Below, piece by piece: positions 1 through 11,336 of a stretch of 64,000 bases of DNA (positions within the stretch are counted from its first letter, which is position 1; each line of letters begins with the position of its first letter). A model generated the notes under the pieces. That model had not been told where the DNA came from, did not search any database, and was given only the letters and a program-made list of their open reading frames with translations. The DNA is from Fasciolopsis buskii (lineage: Eukaryota > Platyhelminthes > Trematoda > Plagiorchiida > Fasciolidae): contig LUCM01000206.1 in NCBI GenBank assembly GCA_008360955.1, positions 82,385 through 146,384 of the forward strand, written 5' to 3'. A program made the position numbers and the translations under genes.

Positions 1-1
1 G

Positions 2-1870
2 ATTAATCATAAAAAATGCAGCCCAGATGCAGTCAGTACCATGTTTTATCAAAAGCTGCATGACCTCTTGCGCAAATCAAGGCGGGGTGACATCATAATT
101 TTGGCAGGGGACATGAATGCTACAGTCGCTCGGCTATTCTCGAGTGAGGCTTGTCTAGGAGGTTCCTTTAGTCTCAGTTCCTGTCTTTCTGAAAAACGAG
201 GAACGGTTGTTGCCTCTGTCTGCAGATCATCAGTTGTTACTCACTAGTAAAAGCTTCAGACGTTAAAATTGCCGGTACGCCCCCTGATACTCGTCTTCTT
301 CGAGTCAGCCATTGATCCAAATCTACCTCATCTCTATTAACCGCAAATGGCTGGGTTGCTTACTAGATTGCCGGACGTACTGAAGAGCACTCCACCACGC
401 GTTAGTATGCCTTAAGACGTCCATGTGTTTTGGTGGGCGCTCGAAACGTAAGTTGCAGCGTGGGTTAGGTTGCGACAAGCCGCTTGGTTACACTCGACCA
501 GCAGTCTTTCGCAGCCTACTGGCTGAAAAGCTAGGCTTTCCCTAAGTCGAACCATTAGTGAGCACTGATCACTTATCAAAAATGGATTGGATTTGGCTGG
601 CTTGGTTAGTTGTGGCCTGATCTACAGCGTCGTGATACTGGATTTCGGTTGAGTCTTAGCAACTTCTTGAAGCACGCCAGCCTATCACAGCTGCTAGCGA
701 GTATAATGAAGCACGGATGGCAACGAGACGTCAACTCTGTCCAAGCTTGCGTGGGAATCGCGAGATCTGATGGTATCAGCGGGCTTTGAAACGTGCTGGC
801 GTTAAGGAAAATTCCCACAGGCTGTTTCACCCCATCCGAGCTACCGATTGGGAAGCATTAAGGTTGTGGGAGACGATTTGTGAAGCTGACGGCTGGACTA
901 TCCACAACCCGCACCACTGTCTTGTGCGTTGGGTGAAGAACTTTCGTGCACAACTTAGCTGGACGTCAACGTCAGCGCCTCGTGCAGCTAGCCCAGCAAG
1001 CTTCCGAAGGGCTTTTATAACAGATCTACCATCTGAGGTGGAGGTCCTCAGGGAAAGTCAAGCCTTGGACAACATGAAGCGCCGGGCTTCGATTTGCTTT
1101 TCTCGGTCTTATTTAAAAGTAGAGGAATGAAAGTGGTAAGCGAAATTCAAGTTTTGTTCTCGGAGGTATTGTACTCCGAGAAAGTTTCTTCATCGAGGCA
1201 GAGTCCATCGTTGTCCCCATCTACAAAAAGTCCTCGTGCAGCGCCGCACTAGCCTTGGGGGAATTAGCTTAATTCCAATGGCATCCAAGCTGCTTGCATC
1301 CGTCATTCTTAGTAGGTTGCATACCGTGCATGAATAACAAACTTCGGAGGATTAGGCTGGGTTTCACCCTGGTCGTGGATACGATGATCAAATATTTCCT
1401 CCCCGACAGGTTTTGAAGCACCGTGCCAATTTACAAAGACTAACGGTCATCACCGTCATTCGCGCAGTCTATGAGCATGTTGATAGGTCTGCAATATGAC
1501 TCTGTTTATTGAGAAATGGAGTACCTGAGTAGTGTGTGTCGGTTCTCAAAGAGATGTGTCGCCTGGCCTCAGGTCGAGTTAAGGCTTATGGTCAGCTTTC
1601 GCCACCCTTCTTCGTCTCCATTGGAGTAGGACATGGCTGTCTTATAACCTCATTTCTATTTAACTTTGCTCATGGTCTTTCTTATCGTACTCCCTTTGCA
1701 CGTGTTAGGAAAGTATGGGAGAAGTGACGTGGCCGTCAGGCCGACTTGGCGTAGAGGTATGAAGAAGTTAGTTTGGGTTTTGACCTCGTCTGGTGCTTCT
1801 CGCGTTCCTGGTTGGGGCCTGAGGTGAGGAAGGCTGCTGGTTGGATACGTTGAGAGATATGCGCGAGTGC
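2..1870 (+). mobile_element. Decayed non-LTR retrotransposon (LINE) endonuclease/RT
   Basis: A chain of fragments in changing frames follows the order of a LINE pol protein. The window opens inside the APE-type endonuclease: the frame starting at base 2 reads through an LLRKSRRGDIIILAGDMNA stretch (about 62-122), the endonuclease GDxN motif. Fragments around 330-540 and 840-1130 (LWETICEADGW, FRAQLSWTS) correspond to the linker before the RT. RT pieces follow: VPIYKK near 1216, LGFTLVVDTMI near 1350, and GVGHGCLITSFLFNF (1627-1672), a degenerate GVRQGCPLSPxLFN motif. Frameshifts and stops are numerous and no catalytic YADD is visible, so the copy is dead. The same family appears at 39.1 kb, 53.5 kb and, in open form, at 63.5 kb. 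RTE- or CR1-type is likely, but I do not assign a clade. Confidence 0.85.
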
Positions 1871-3399
1871 TATATGACCTATTTTCAGTAAGCATTAACT
1901 TAATAATAATGAGAAAGCAAAATTCACAAAATTTTCAAAATAAAGAAACAAAAACACGTTTTTCATGGTTTATTTTTTTTTCTGTTCCGTTTTTCCTTCT
2001 ATTTACATGCCTTTTGTATCGGCGCTATGCTTGCTGTCAAGCCGGTGGTATATATATATGTATATATGACTACAACCCATCTCTTTTCATGGTCCTACTT
2101 GCTTTGGAGTTGTTACTTTCGCTAATATGCTTGGATCGTCATTACTTTTCATACCTTGTCATCGGGGTTATTGCTGTCAGTTTTGTTAGCTCAGGAGACC
2201 CTCGAGGTCACTTGGTTCATCCCGTCCATTACATCCGAATACATTTGGTTTCGCTGAGATATATCAGTGATACTGACATACAAATTGGCTGAAGTAACCG
2301 GAAGAAACATGCGAAAATGACCATTTTTCAGCTAGTTTCATCGTGCTTTTGGATGCGCCAGTCTACAGTCGTTGACTGAAATGATGGGAAGTTCAAACAT
2401 ATCGTCAGGTATCGTTTGTTTAGAGATAAATCAGATTGCGCCAGATCTCGTACGTTAAGTTCGATTGGGGAAAACGTTTTCGGGAATAGAGCCATGCATG
2501 AAGAACAGCAGCGCAGGGATGTTTACGGACACGGAATTGTGAAAAAACGATCAATAGATGTCGCCCACAATTATGATCAATACTTGGTCTTAAAGGGATT
2601 GGTTAATTGGCAAATCGATTGTTCGGATCCAATAGACAAGTTCAAAACCTAAAACTATAATAATTGAGAAAAATTTCGAAAGCCACGATTTTCTACATTC
2701 GTTTTAATACAACAAGATATTGATCAAACACAAATCTGAATGAGACATTTTCTGTCTGCTCCGTTCTTTCTGGATAAGAAGAGATTTTTAACGAGTGCAC
2801 GCGAGCAAAAGAGTCAGTGGATCCTGAAGCTTCCTGCTGCAAACGGAAAAACAATTCGTGATTAGAAGGTAACTGCTTAAGAACAGCGACTTCTCTTGTG
2901 TGAGTTAGAAGAATGCCGTGTAAATCGAGTGCCAACCGAGAAATACTGGTGCGCGATTGGAATATCAAACAATCACATTGGAAAATTGGAATATGAAAGC
3001 TTCTGAAAGAGTTAGCAACACTGTTAGCCTAAACTAAGCAGTCACCAAGGTGATGCCTCAATCTGCTGGTTTCGGGTTGAAACCTCTATTTCAGTTCTCA
3101 ATCGGCGGCTCTCAGTTCTCTTTGAAATTGTTCGTGACCAATGACTTATTCTATTGTTTCATTATTGAAAAAAGTAAAGCGAAATGGGCGATTTTTTAAT
3201 CTTTATTTGTACCTGACTGACTCTTAGAAATGTGTATGTATAAATTTCAATCAAAAAACATTTTCTTAGATCAAAAAATGAACTAAAACATTCATAAAAT
3301 GCAACACAATAACACTTTGAATAGAAAACAGCCCCACACATCACGATTAGTTTGGAAAAGAGTCCTTGCTTGTCTTTCGACGTTAACGTACACGGCAGG
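1871..3399. other. No gene recognised
   Basis: This is AT-rich sequence without a recognisable coding domain. A 141-codon open frame at 1867-2292 is hydrophobic and low in complexity and is about as long as chance allows in 64 kb of this composition. It could instead be LINE 3' sequence continuing from the element on the left. Confidence 0.5.
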
Positions 3400-3541
3400 T
3401 GCGACCGGAGGTAATTGAGAGCGGAGCGTCGTGCGTTTTCAACCTAAAGTCCTCGGGTTCGAATCCTTCCACCGACGGTTACATTTCCTATTTGGCAACT
3501 ATTTGTCAAGCACCACCCGTTTCCTGAAAATTAATGTGCTC
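3400..3541 (+). repeat. tRNA-derived SINE copy
   Basis: A tRNA-like head carries a good RNA polymerase III B box (GGGTTCGAATCC, 3455-3466) after a degenerate A-box region. It is followed by a body ending in TTTCCTGAAAATTAATG (about 3520-3536). The copies at 23.63 and 49.11 kb have the same order: tRNA-like head, a CxxxTTGGCAGCC-type body, then TTCCTGAAAAATGATG. This copy is the most diverged of the three. Confidence 0.65.
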
Positions 3542-4849
3542 TGTTGTTGCGCTAATCAGGGGATCAAACAATGAAAGACAAGTCGCTAAGACCACTTTTG
3601 ATACACATTTTTTAATAATTCGGTCTCATGGCACTTTACGCAAACTGTTGGTGAAATTGTAGTGCTTCACGAATGACTTATCTTTAGCTAGACCAGTTTG
3701 TTCGTCTGAGTGTCGAAAGGTTTTCAAATTTTTACACCAGAGCTCACTTGGTTCAGGCAGGCTATAAATGTCGTGTGAAATTTTACTCTACTCTGATTAT
3801 ATCTTACAGTCGTTTTGGGAAGTAGGACAGGCACTAAAATAAGATTAAAGGCGGAATAGGAAATTTTTGCGCCCATCTATAAGAAAATAATTAGGAAACA
3901 TATTGTAGGAAATATGCACTAACCTATGCTCTCATATCTCTCTCCCTCTCGTAGCCATGTCAATCCAATAGTGGAACGATAAAGTGCAGACTTCTTCAAC
4001 TCGTCTTCCCGGTCCATTTCAGGTCATTTCTCGACCCCATTCATCATTCGCGTTGGTCAGATTCGCTAACTGGGTAATGTATCGGGTCAGCCGACCCCTT
4101 TCAGGTAGTACAAATACAAGATCGAGTGACTGCCCAAATGCCAAGAAGGACAAACGTTACCCGTCTTCTTTTTCGTCTTTATCTTTTCTCTTTACAACCA
4201 GAAAAATTCCTGTTGCGTTGTGGAGGTGGATACCGGAGGAAAAACCCACTGATGTTACAATGATCACCAACTTTGGATTTGGTTAAATTCATGCAGCAAC
4301 CAAATTCGCCGATGGTACAAATTCGTTCTGTTGAAATTTCTATTCGTTAAGAATTGGAAAATCGCGGATCAATCATTGTAATAGACATAGTCACACCAAT
4401 GGCGCTAGTCACTGTTGCGATTGCAGATAGATGACTACTTATTTCAGCGGTCGTAGACTTAATAATTTTTATGAATTTAATAATCATACAATATTGGTGC
4501 ACAACCTTGTACGGAATACTTCGAAACCAGTGTGGATTTTTGTTCTTGTTAGAAATCACCAGTGCACATCAATCTTATCTCCAGCTGGCGCTCACATACA
4601 ATCAGCTACAAACAAATCATCTTTGGGCGCTCGGTAATCGGAGTTCAAAATGACCACCGTGTTGCTTATCAATACTTTGCGATACACTGGGTTTCAGCCA
4701 AGTATACTTCAAGTGATGAGTTATCTACAAATGCACAACTAGACATTACACCTCCATTTATTTTCGGTCGCCTTATTTCCTCTTTCTTATCGTACGACAA
4801 ATGTACAGATTTTGAGGCAATAGAAGCTTTCGATGGAATAAACGAACGA

Positions 4850-4920
4850 TGTGGCCGGGACTTGAACCGAGGACACTCATGTTGGCTGCTTCCTCGCAGC
4901 CGGTTATTGATAAATGGGAT
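4850..4920 (-). repeat. tRNA-like / SINE head relic
   Basis: On the minus strand a canonical B box (GGTTCAAGTCCCGG, complement of 4855-4868) is preceded by a loop-rich stretch resembling a tRNA anticodon arm. No clean cloverleaf can be drawn, so I read it as a SINE or tRNA-pseudogene remnant and not a functional tRNA. Confidence 0.4.
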
Positions 4921-5969
4921 TTGATTTCGAACCGATGGCTTGCTCACGTTTCGTTTGCGCAATTATCTATGTTTTATATTGCCGAAGTTGAGCTTATCGT
5001 CTGAATATGGATTTCACCAATAGCTCTACTGGATGAACTAAGAAGCATTTCTAAAGCTGGACTCACTACTGAATAGATCCTATGAACTTGCCAATGCAGC
5101 ACCGTCAACTATTGGCTGTAGATGTGTAAAATGCATGAACTCAGAAAAGCGATCCTAGAGTCTCTTGACAATTTAACTATCTAAAGAACTGGTAATTGTC
5201 AAATCACTTAATCACGCGCTGATTTACACCTCTGTAAAACGGTAATCATATTGGACTGCATTAACCAGTATCCGGTTAGTACAACACATATCTCATCAAC
5301 TCCAACTGTAATGTGGGCCGTATATCGCAGTTGGAAAATGTTAGAAATTAATTACTTTGCAAAATTCGACACCCAGACCTTTGGCTTTTTATCTGTTTCA
5401 CCAAACGAACCGTAAACTTTGATCAAACGACTGTGGGTACTTCGCGTAAATAACGATCACCCATTCATCGCAAACAGTTGCATGATATACATGCATCTTT
5501 CAGAGAAAAAAACCTTTGACTGAGGTAAACGGGCACTTACTACCTATTCTTTCGAAGCTGTCGTGTACCGCTGCTTGCTACTGAACACAACACTTGAGTA
5601 AACGGATACCCGGGGGTAGCACAAACTTTGTGTTCAAACTTAGGCTGAATTGTTGGATATGCCTCTCTAATTGGTTCCATCGAAGGCAAAACTGGAGTTA
5701 GGTGCTTCCAGAATGTAAGACTGATCGGATGATCTGATGTTAGTGCGTTGAGAACGAAGTCTAAAAGTTAGTCCATCGAGCAAAAATATGCATGGTATTG
5801 GACATTTTCATTCTGAAATTATCGTCTATGCTGTGCGGACTGCAACCCCAATGAGAACTTGGGTAAAAACCAACAGGTTGACAAAACCTGGTGAATGGAA
5901 AATAGGTGGCAAAAATCTCAAATAGTCTACAACAACAGCAAAAAACAGATCCCTACAGCGACTATCGAT

Positions 5970-5995
5970 TTGTGTGTGTGTGTTTGTGTGTGTGT
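5970..5995. repeat. GT microsatellite
   Basis: A run of TG dinucleotides with one TTT interruption. Confidence 0.9.
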
Positions 5996-6929
5996 ACCAA
6001 GCGGTTCTGCCCAACTTAAACCGTTGCCATTGTGTCTGTCGCAATTGGCTAACGATTAAGAAAACCGACAGTGCTCCGGTCAAATTTTATTGCACATAAA
6101 ATGTCGGTTTCAACAGACAAGTGTTAATTACTCGTGCAATTATGAACGTTCATAGCCTAATTGCTCTCGACATGCGTTGTAGGACACGGTTGATAATTGA
6201 ACGCCCCAGCTAAACGATAATCCCAAGAGCTTAGCACTGACTTAGGCCACCCATCACAAGTCACTTAAGCCATTCATTTCAACTAGAGCCGTTGCCTACA
6301 GTCCGTTTGCCCAACTGCTTTCTATTCGGTTTTAACGAGATATTTTCGCTCACATGTTAGCGTACTTGCGGGACAGTAAAATTAGAAGGGACTGTAATTC
6401 TTCTTGATTGTCATTTTGACTACAGTGGTGCGCATTTCCATGAACCCGTGCAATTCTAACCGCATCAGTTTACATTTGATGTTAAGCCTAGATCAGACTT
6501 CTATTGAGGTGCCTAATTTTCCATTGTAAATGGATGAGCGTGCAGGCTGTGAAGAACTCGTACTTGTCCAAGACCGATTGGTTAGACCGGCTTTCGGTTA
6601 TAACCATTTTAATATAGTTGAAAAGTAGCTAAAAGGAGACCAATACTGCGGGATGTTAACATTTCGTATTACTCTTTCAACCGTCTATTTAACACAGTCT
6701 GTTCCGTTGAAAACTGCAGTGAACAGGGACTAGGTTAAATTCAGTACTACAAACAGTTAACGTCAACCCCGTGGCAAACGCCGAGTCTGTGTTATTAAAT
6801 TTTGCGCAAAAACACCTGGTCTATGCAATCCGATTAGCATTGGTTCACGGAAAGCTAAACTATTCCGGTCACTTCTGTGTAATAAAGATTCAACACATGA
6901 AACGGAGTCGACTGTGTTTTTGGTTGTCA

Positions 6930-7491
6930 TCAAATGTTTCGCGATGGATGACCCCGGGCCAAGGTCAAAATAATCACCCACTGTCTTTTGTGATATCGAT
7001 TAGGCCAATCGTTTGGGCATATTTGCTGACATTCGTTGGGAAAGTATTTGGTCTGTTCTGCCAATGTAAGAGTCACCGTAATTGCAGGTGAACTGGTGCA
7101 CAAGATGTGAAGCACAATGTGACATCCGACTAGAACCAGGTCGGTGCAGAATGATTCTTCTGGCGGTTGGTAACAACTGAAGTTCTGTGGCTGGGAATGC
7201 ACGATTTGTGGCTGAATTGATTTTGTGACCCACATCATTGAGAATATGGTATCCCTTGAAGCCCAATCTGATGTACACGATTTTTTTCGTTGCATTATGC
7301 GTTGGATCAACATTCGGCTTTGGTCGACTATGGATGCCATTGAATTTTGCTTGGCAACCAATACGAATGAGTGTTGCACGAAGGCATCTGGGGTGCAAAT
7401 ACTCCTGGCAAAATGGTAAAGAGTCTTTAACAATCCGCGTTTGCCGCATTAAATATGCAAACTTTTCAACAGCAGCCATCAAGAAAACCAA
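6930..7491 (-). pseudogene. Penelope-like element GIY-YIG endonuclease region, decayed
   Basis: PLEs are retroelements with an RT followed by a C-terminal GIY-YIG endonuclease. A minus-strand frame from 7491 to 7000 (163 codons) ends with HQFTCNYGDSYIGRTDQILS (around residues 122-141). This is the PLE form of the motif: a Cys-containing strand, then YIG (residues 132-134), then an Arg-rich helix. The helix reads SQRMSANMPKRL where family members usually have SxRxxEHxPxxL, so the Glu-His pair is lost. An upstream stretch (KKIVYIRLGFKGYHILNDVG) fits the PLE linker. The reading continues after about 7060 in a second frame, which implies a frameshift. A PLE reverse transcriptase lies nearby at 8161-8960, but on the opposite strand, so this is not one collinear element. 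I consider it dead. Confidence 0.75.
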
Positions 7492-7596
7492 AACAGAAAT
7501 TCGAGAATAAGAGGGCGGTCACCATGCCAGTCGTATAAGATACCCATATCCACGTTGGAACAAGTACGTGACCTAATATCCGTTTCATTTGGCCAA

Positions 7597-8133
7597 CCAA
7601 ATTCATTTTCATCTTCACAAAAAATACATTAAATGTTAAGTGTTATTCAGAGAAATATCTCCACCGAAATGTAACTGGAGAGCAAAATCCCGCATCACAA
7701 CAATCGTACGCAAATTCTACAGATCACTATTTGACCAATACAGAAAGTTAACGTTCCAGTGAACTGGATTATCTCCCGATTCATGCCAGCTACACTAACT
7801 ACGTAGATCACAATTCGGTTACATGAACTGTCCAAATCCAAGGAGATTTTCGTCATCATGGATTCATCTTATCGACCAAAGCAAGATCGCTAATAACCTT
7901 GAACATCAGTAATATACGTGGGTACTTTAATTCATTATAAATGAATAGTTTTTCACCCAAAATTGATAACATTTAAGAAGATATACAAGGAGAATTGGTC
8001 TGCCAAATTCTCTCGGCCCAATCGCAAAGATATATAGAAATCCACTGTGGGCTCCAAAGCAGGCATTTTTAGGAAATTCGCTGAAGTCATTCTTGTATTT
8101 TGAGATTAAGAGGCATAAGCGTCTTTCCGTCAG
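7597..8133 (-). repeat. 540-bp dispersed repeat, copy 1
   Basis: The reverse complement of this segment aligns along its whole length, at about 90% identity by eye, with 13208-13744. Both copies begin with TGACGGAA.GACGCTT and end near GAATTTGG. It lies between PLE endonuclease (minus) and PLE reverse transcriptase (plus) fragments and may be a non-coding or terminal part of a PLE. In its own orientation it encodes no recognisable domain. Confidence 0.85.
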
Positions 8134-8160
8134 ACAGTGAATAAACCAAAGCAAATGACC

Positions 8161-8960
8161 CAGGTGGAGTTTCTAAAACCTGACAAAGGTTCTGTCGTAG
8201 TTATAATGACCAAAGATATTTGCAAGTCCAAAACGAAACAAATACTGATGAACGAGGATAAGTTTAAGTTAGACGAAACATACGACAACAGAATTTTCAG
8301 TTTCCCGTAAGTTTCAGATATTACTGTTGCATGGTTACATGTCCGAGGACTGGTACAGACGTCCCATGCCAATGGAAACCGAAACACCTTACATGAGAGG
8401 GTCACAAAAAATCCATAAATTCGGTGTCCATTTGTGACCAGTACCATGCATGCAGAACACCCTTTATCATGAACTTACCCATTGGTTAGTAGACATTTTA
8501 GATCCCATTCGCAATAGCCTCAAGCCTCGCTGTATAAAAGACTCTTTTGAGCTTCTGAGTGTATAGGAAAACATCACCCTGACTACCAACGAGATGTTTT
8601 CCATCGACGTAGATTTGCTTTTTACGAATGTGCCTCTTCATGAAATAATTGATTATTCATTTGATTTCATCTGTTCATTAGACATTCCATTACCCACTCC
8701 GGTTGACTAATTACTAGAAATTATTATATTATGTATTTCATTTGATTTCGAAGACACCGAATAGAGGCAAATCAAATGTGGCAATGGACAACCCTTTAGG
8801 CCCTACACTGGCAGGTGTGTGTTTATCCAAGATAGAGACTTGAGCTGCGCATAACTCATTGACGGTGGACGAAGATGCAACCACTCTAATCTGGTAGGCT
8901 GTCAAGTGCCTCTTACCTATTATTTCTTTCAATAAAAGCACGAAAGTTTAGTTCATTTTT
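8161..8960 (+). pseudogene. Penelope-like reverse transcriptase relic 1
   Basis: PLE RT landmarks occur in order with frame changes and stops: LKPDKGSVVVIM (about 8173-8208), KTKQILMNEDKFKL (about 8235), IHKFGV (about 8410), MQNTLYHELTHWLVDILDP (about 8450-8505), MFSIDVDLLFTNVPLHEIID (about 8595-8655; RT motif A, Asp retained) and VAMDNPLGPTLAGV (about 8777-8818; family consensus VAMGSPLGPxLA). The next motif should be YVDD; only a degraded LTVDED-like stretch is visible near 8860. At least two in-frame stops lie inside the conserved blocks, so it is not functional. Confidence 0.82.
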
Positions 8961-9557
8961 CACAGAGGGGAAACGTTGATTAATGTTTCCCGCTATAGGT
9001 CCTGTTTTCTGTCGTTGCAAACTGACATATCGGTAGAGTTATAGGCCATCAATCGGCGTATCATTGCTACTTTCTCTACACCGACTATTAGCAGCATCCG
9101 AAACGCTAGTGGTACGACTAACGGCCACAGCATCGTTAATCCAACTAATACCTCTCCATTATGCTGTCATTGCTGTTCTCATTGAAAATATTTACTTGAA
9201 ACCGAGTGAGCTTTTGGCACAAATTATATGAATCCTTGGGAGCCAAGTTTGTTCCTAGAAGGCGGAAAAATTTTTTCTTCTGATGAAATAATAGAGCGCA
9301 TGCATTCGGTAAGTGGCTCTAGCCAGTTTAAGACTGGTGATTAACTGAATGACCGGCACTGGAAGCAATGGAACAGGAGAAGTTAAATTTCCGATGATGC
9401 GCAAACAACCGCTTGAAATTTCGGGCTCAAAACCAACGAATATGAATAACTTGGTCAGGAGTGATGTGCGCAAAAACTTTTGATTTATTTTGTCACTTTC
9501 CGGCAAGGTTTGGATGCATCTGATGAGATTCTATTCGCGGCCTATTCCGTTTTTTAA
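8961..9557. other. No gene recognised
   Basis: This may contain decayed downstream PLE sequence; no motif is secure. Confidence 0.4.
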
Positions 9558-9931
9558 TGAAGTAGTTCACTAAATGATATCAGCACTCAGCGCACCATTA
9601 AGAAACCATGGAAGCACTGTGCAGCTGTCTCATCCTTGTTAGGAATCATCAGCAGTGCATATCCACCGCGCTCGAACTGGGACGCGAACCCGGGACGAAT
9701 GATTTTGAGTCGAATGTCTTAGCCGTTGCGCTGCCTGGTGGGCTCTGAACGGTTTGTTAAACTTTACCCCATGATGCTGCAACTATCCGTCTCGGGTTCC
9801 CGTCCCAGTTCAGATGCGGTGGATATGCATTACTCATGATACCTAAAAAGACAGATGAAACAACTCCACAATGCTTCCATAGGTTCTTAACAGTAAGTTG
9901 AATGACGATATCATATGATGAACTACTTCGT
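9558..9931. repeat. Palindromic repeat, family B, copy 1
   Basis: Left arm about 9558-9700 and right arm about 9788-9931 are inverted copies of each other, with roughly 88 bp between them. Both arms run from an outer TGAAGTAGTTCA-like end through CATTAAGAAACCATGGAAGC, a GGATATGCA segment and, at the inner end, an RNA polymerase III B-box-like GGGTTCGCGTCCC. The spacer continues a tRNA-like sequence. A second, shorter copy lies at 22.51-22.75 kb. No target-site duplication is obvious. It reads as two head-to-head copies of a tRNA-derived retroposon or as a foldback element. Confidence 0.8.
9679..9745 (-). repeat. tRNA-like segment inside palindrome B
   Basis: Read on the minus strand there is an A-box-like AGCGCAACGGCTAAGACA, an anticodon-loop-like CGACTCAAAATC and a B box GGGTTCGCGTCCC (complement of 9679-9691), spaced as in a tRNA. 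Acceptor-stem pairing is not evident, so this is a SINE head rather than a tRNA gene. Confidence 0.5.
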
Positions 9932-11261
9932 GAAAAAACTAGTCTCCTTCTACTACCACATACTATGCCTTTTTCTTTAACTACGGACAACCATGACTCT
10001 CGTACTGATGCCGTACAAGATAGGATTTCTTCATTCGGACGAGAGCCATTAGCCTGACCATATAGACAGAATCCTCTTTTTCCAGCAATATAATTCATAG
10101 ACCGTACAAATTGTTGCAATTTTTATCGGGTCGGAGGCCTGTACCGGGAAATTTCACGCACAATAAGGCCAAGTTAATGAGTTGAACGGTCTTCACGATA
10201 CCGACGGTGCCCACACAATACTAAGACGGAATATCTCTTGTATTGTTCAAATCAAGTCTCAACGTGCATCACATTTTCGGACCAGTCGAAACGGTAATTA
10301 TATTTGGCTGTAATCTGGCAGTTATCATGAACAGATGATGTTTGTTGTATCATCTCTACTCGTGGTCACCAGTTTCTCTATTCTATGTACAACGAATGTG
10401 AAAGAGCAAGTCATTTGTGGCAAAACAATCAATGAAACTCTAACATGGCAATCCCAAAATTAAGAAAATCTCAAACGCCTATTGTCAGTCGAAGAGATCC
10501 ATTAGTTTCAAGCTAAAGTTTTGCGATGACCGAGCTTAGGTGAGTGTCACTACAACAACATCAGTGCTTTCCACCAATAAGAGTAGCGTAAGTCGAGTTC
10601 TAGCTCCCGCGCTCATTACTCCTGGCACATCAATGTGGTGAAATTAGCGGCATCAAAATATTTCAACATTTTCTTTTCAAGAGACATGTAGTTGCGTGTG
10701 CAGTTCTGGCTGAGGCTGAAATGAGCTCGCGTTAAAACGCTCTGGCTAACAGATTGCCAAAGTGTGCGTAATTTTGCTCTGCAATTCAGGTAAGATTTGC
10801 TGAGGTTTAAAATACCAGCCGAGTTTATTTGACACAGTAATGGAATTTTTTACTTGATATGATTGCTTTTCAAGGATTACCGGTCGACTGTCCACTTCTG
10901 TCTTTTTCATAGCACATAGACACGGGCATTTTGCGTGACTAGTGGAATTAAGTTGTGAGGCTTTCGTGCTCTAGTCACTAGATGAATTCCGACAATTGTA
11001 GATGTGCTGTTTATTTACTGAAATGCAACATTTGTTCAATATTTTCTGTCCCTACCAATCCAATTCCAAATGTATCATGACCAATCAGAAATCACTTTTT
11101 TGTTCGCTTGCTTGCCTGCCTGACCGCCAAACTATTCATTGGTTGGTTTCCGTTGAAAAGTACTTTTACGCTATAACGTTGGTAGTGGGAGACTAACAAA
11201 CAGCACCGTCTACAATATTCGGTTGACGGGAAGAAATTTTCTATTTGTTCATCAATTTCAG
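9932..11261. other. Region upstream of the channel gene; no exon assigned
   Basis: A 5' untranslated exon and promoter for the channel should lie here or further left, but none can be pinned down. The candidate acceptor at 11261 argues for an upstream non-coding exon. A CAG|GTAAGA site after a pyrimidine tract lies near 10790. Confidence 0.4.
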
Positions 11262-11336
11262 TCGTGGAATAGAATGGATATACACATTTAGTTGTTTGGT
11301 GAAACGTTTCCCGTGACCAACAGGTACATTATTGGT

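Larger units (their letters stand above)
3542..6929. other. No gene recognised; small repeats only
   Basis: I see no coding domain here. Contents are a tRNA-like relic near 4850-4920, a GT microsatellite at 5970-5995, and short open frames that overlap on both strands (for example 3984-4286 and 4562-4924) without recognisable motifs. Confidence 0.5.

Noticed and set aside
1867..2292. 141-codon hydrophobic open frame on the plus strand
   Set aside because: With the stop-codon density of this sequence about one frame of this length is expected by chance in 64 kb. No motif, no splice context and biased low-complexity composition.
8246..8285. CTGATGA followed by GAAAC, hammerhead-like, at 8.25 kb
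   Set aside because: This string is the coding sequence of the conserved PLE RT block (QILMNEDKFKLDE); no stem II or flanking stems form.
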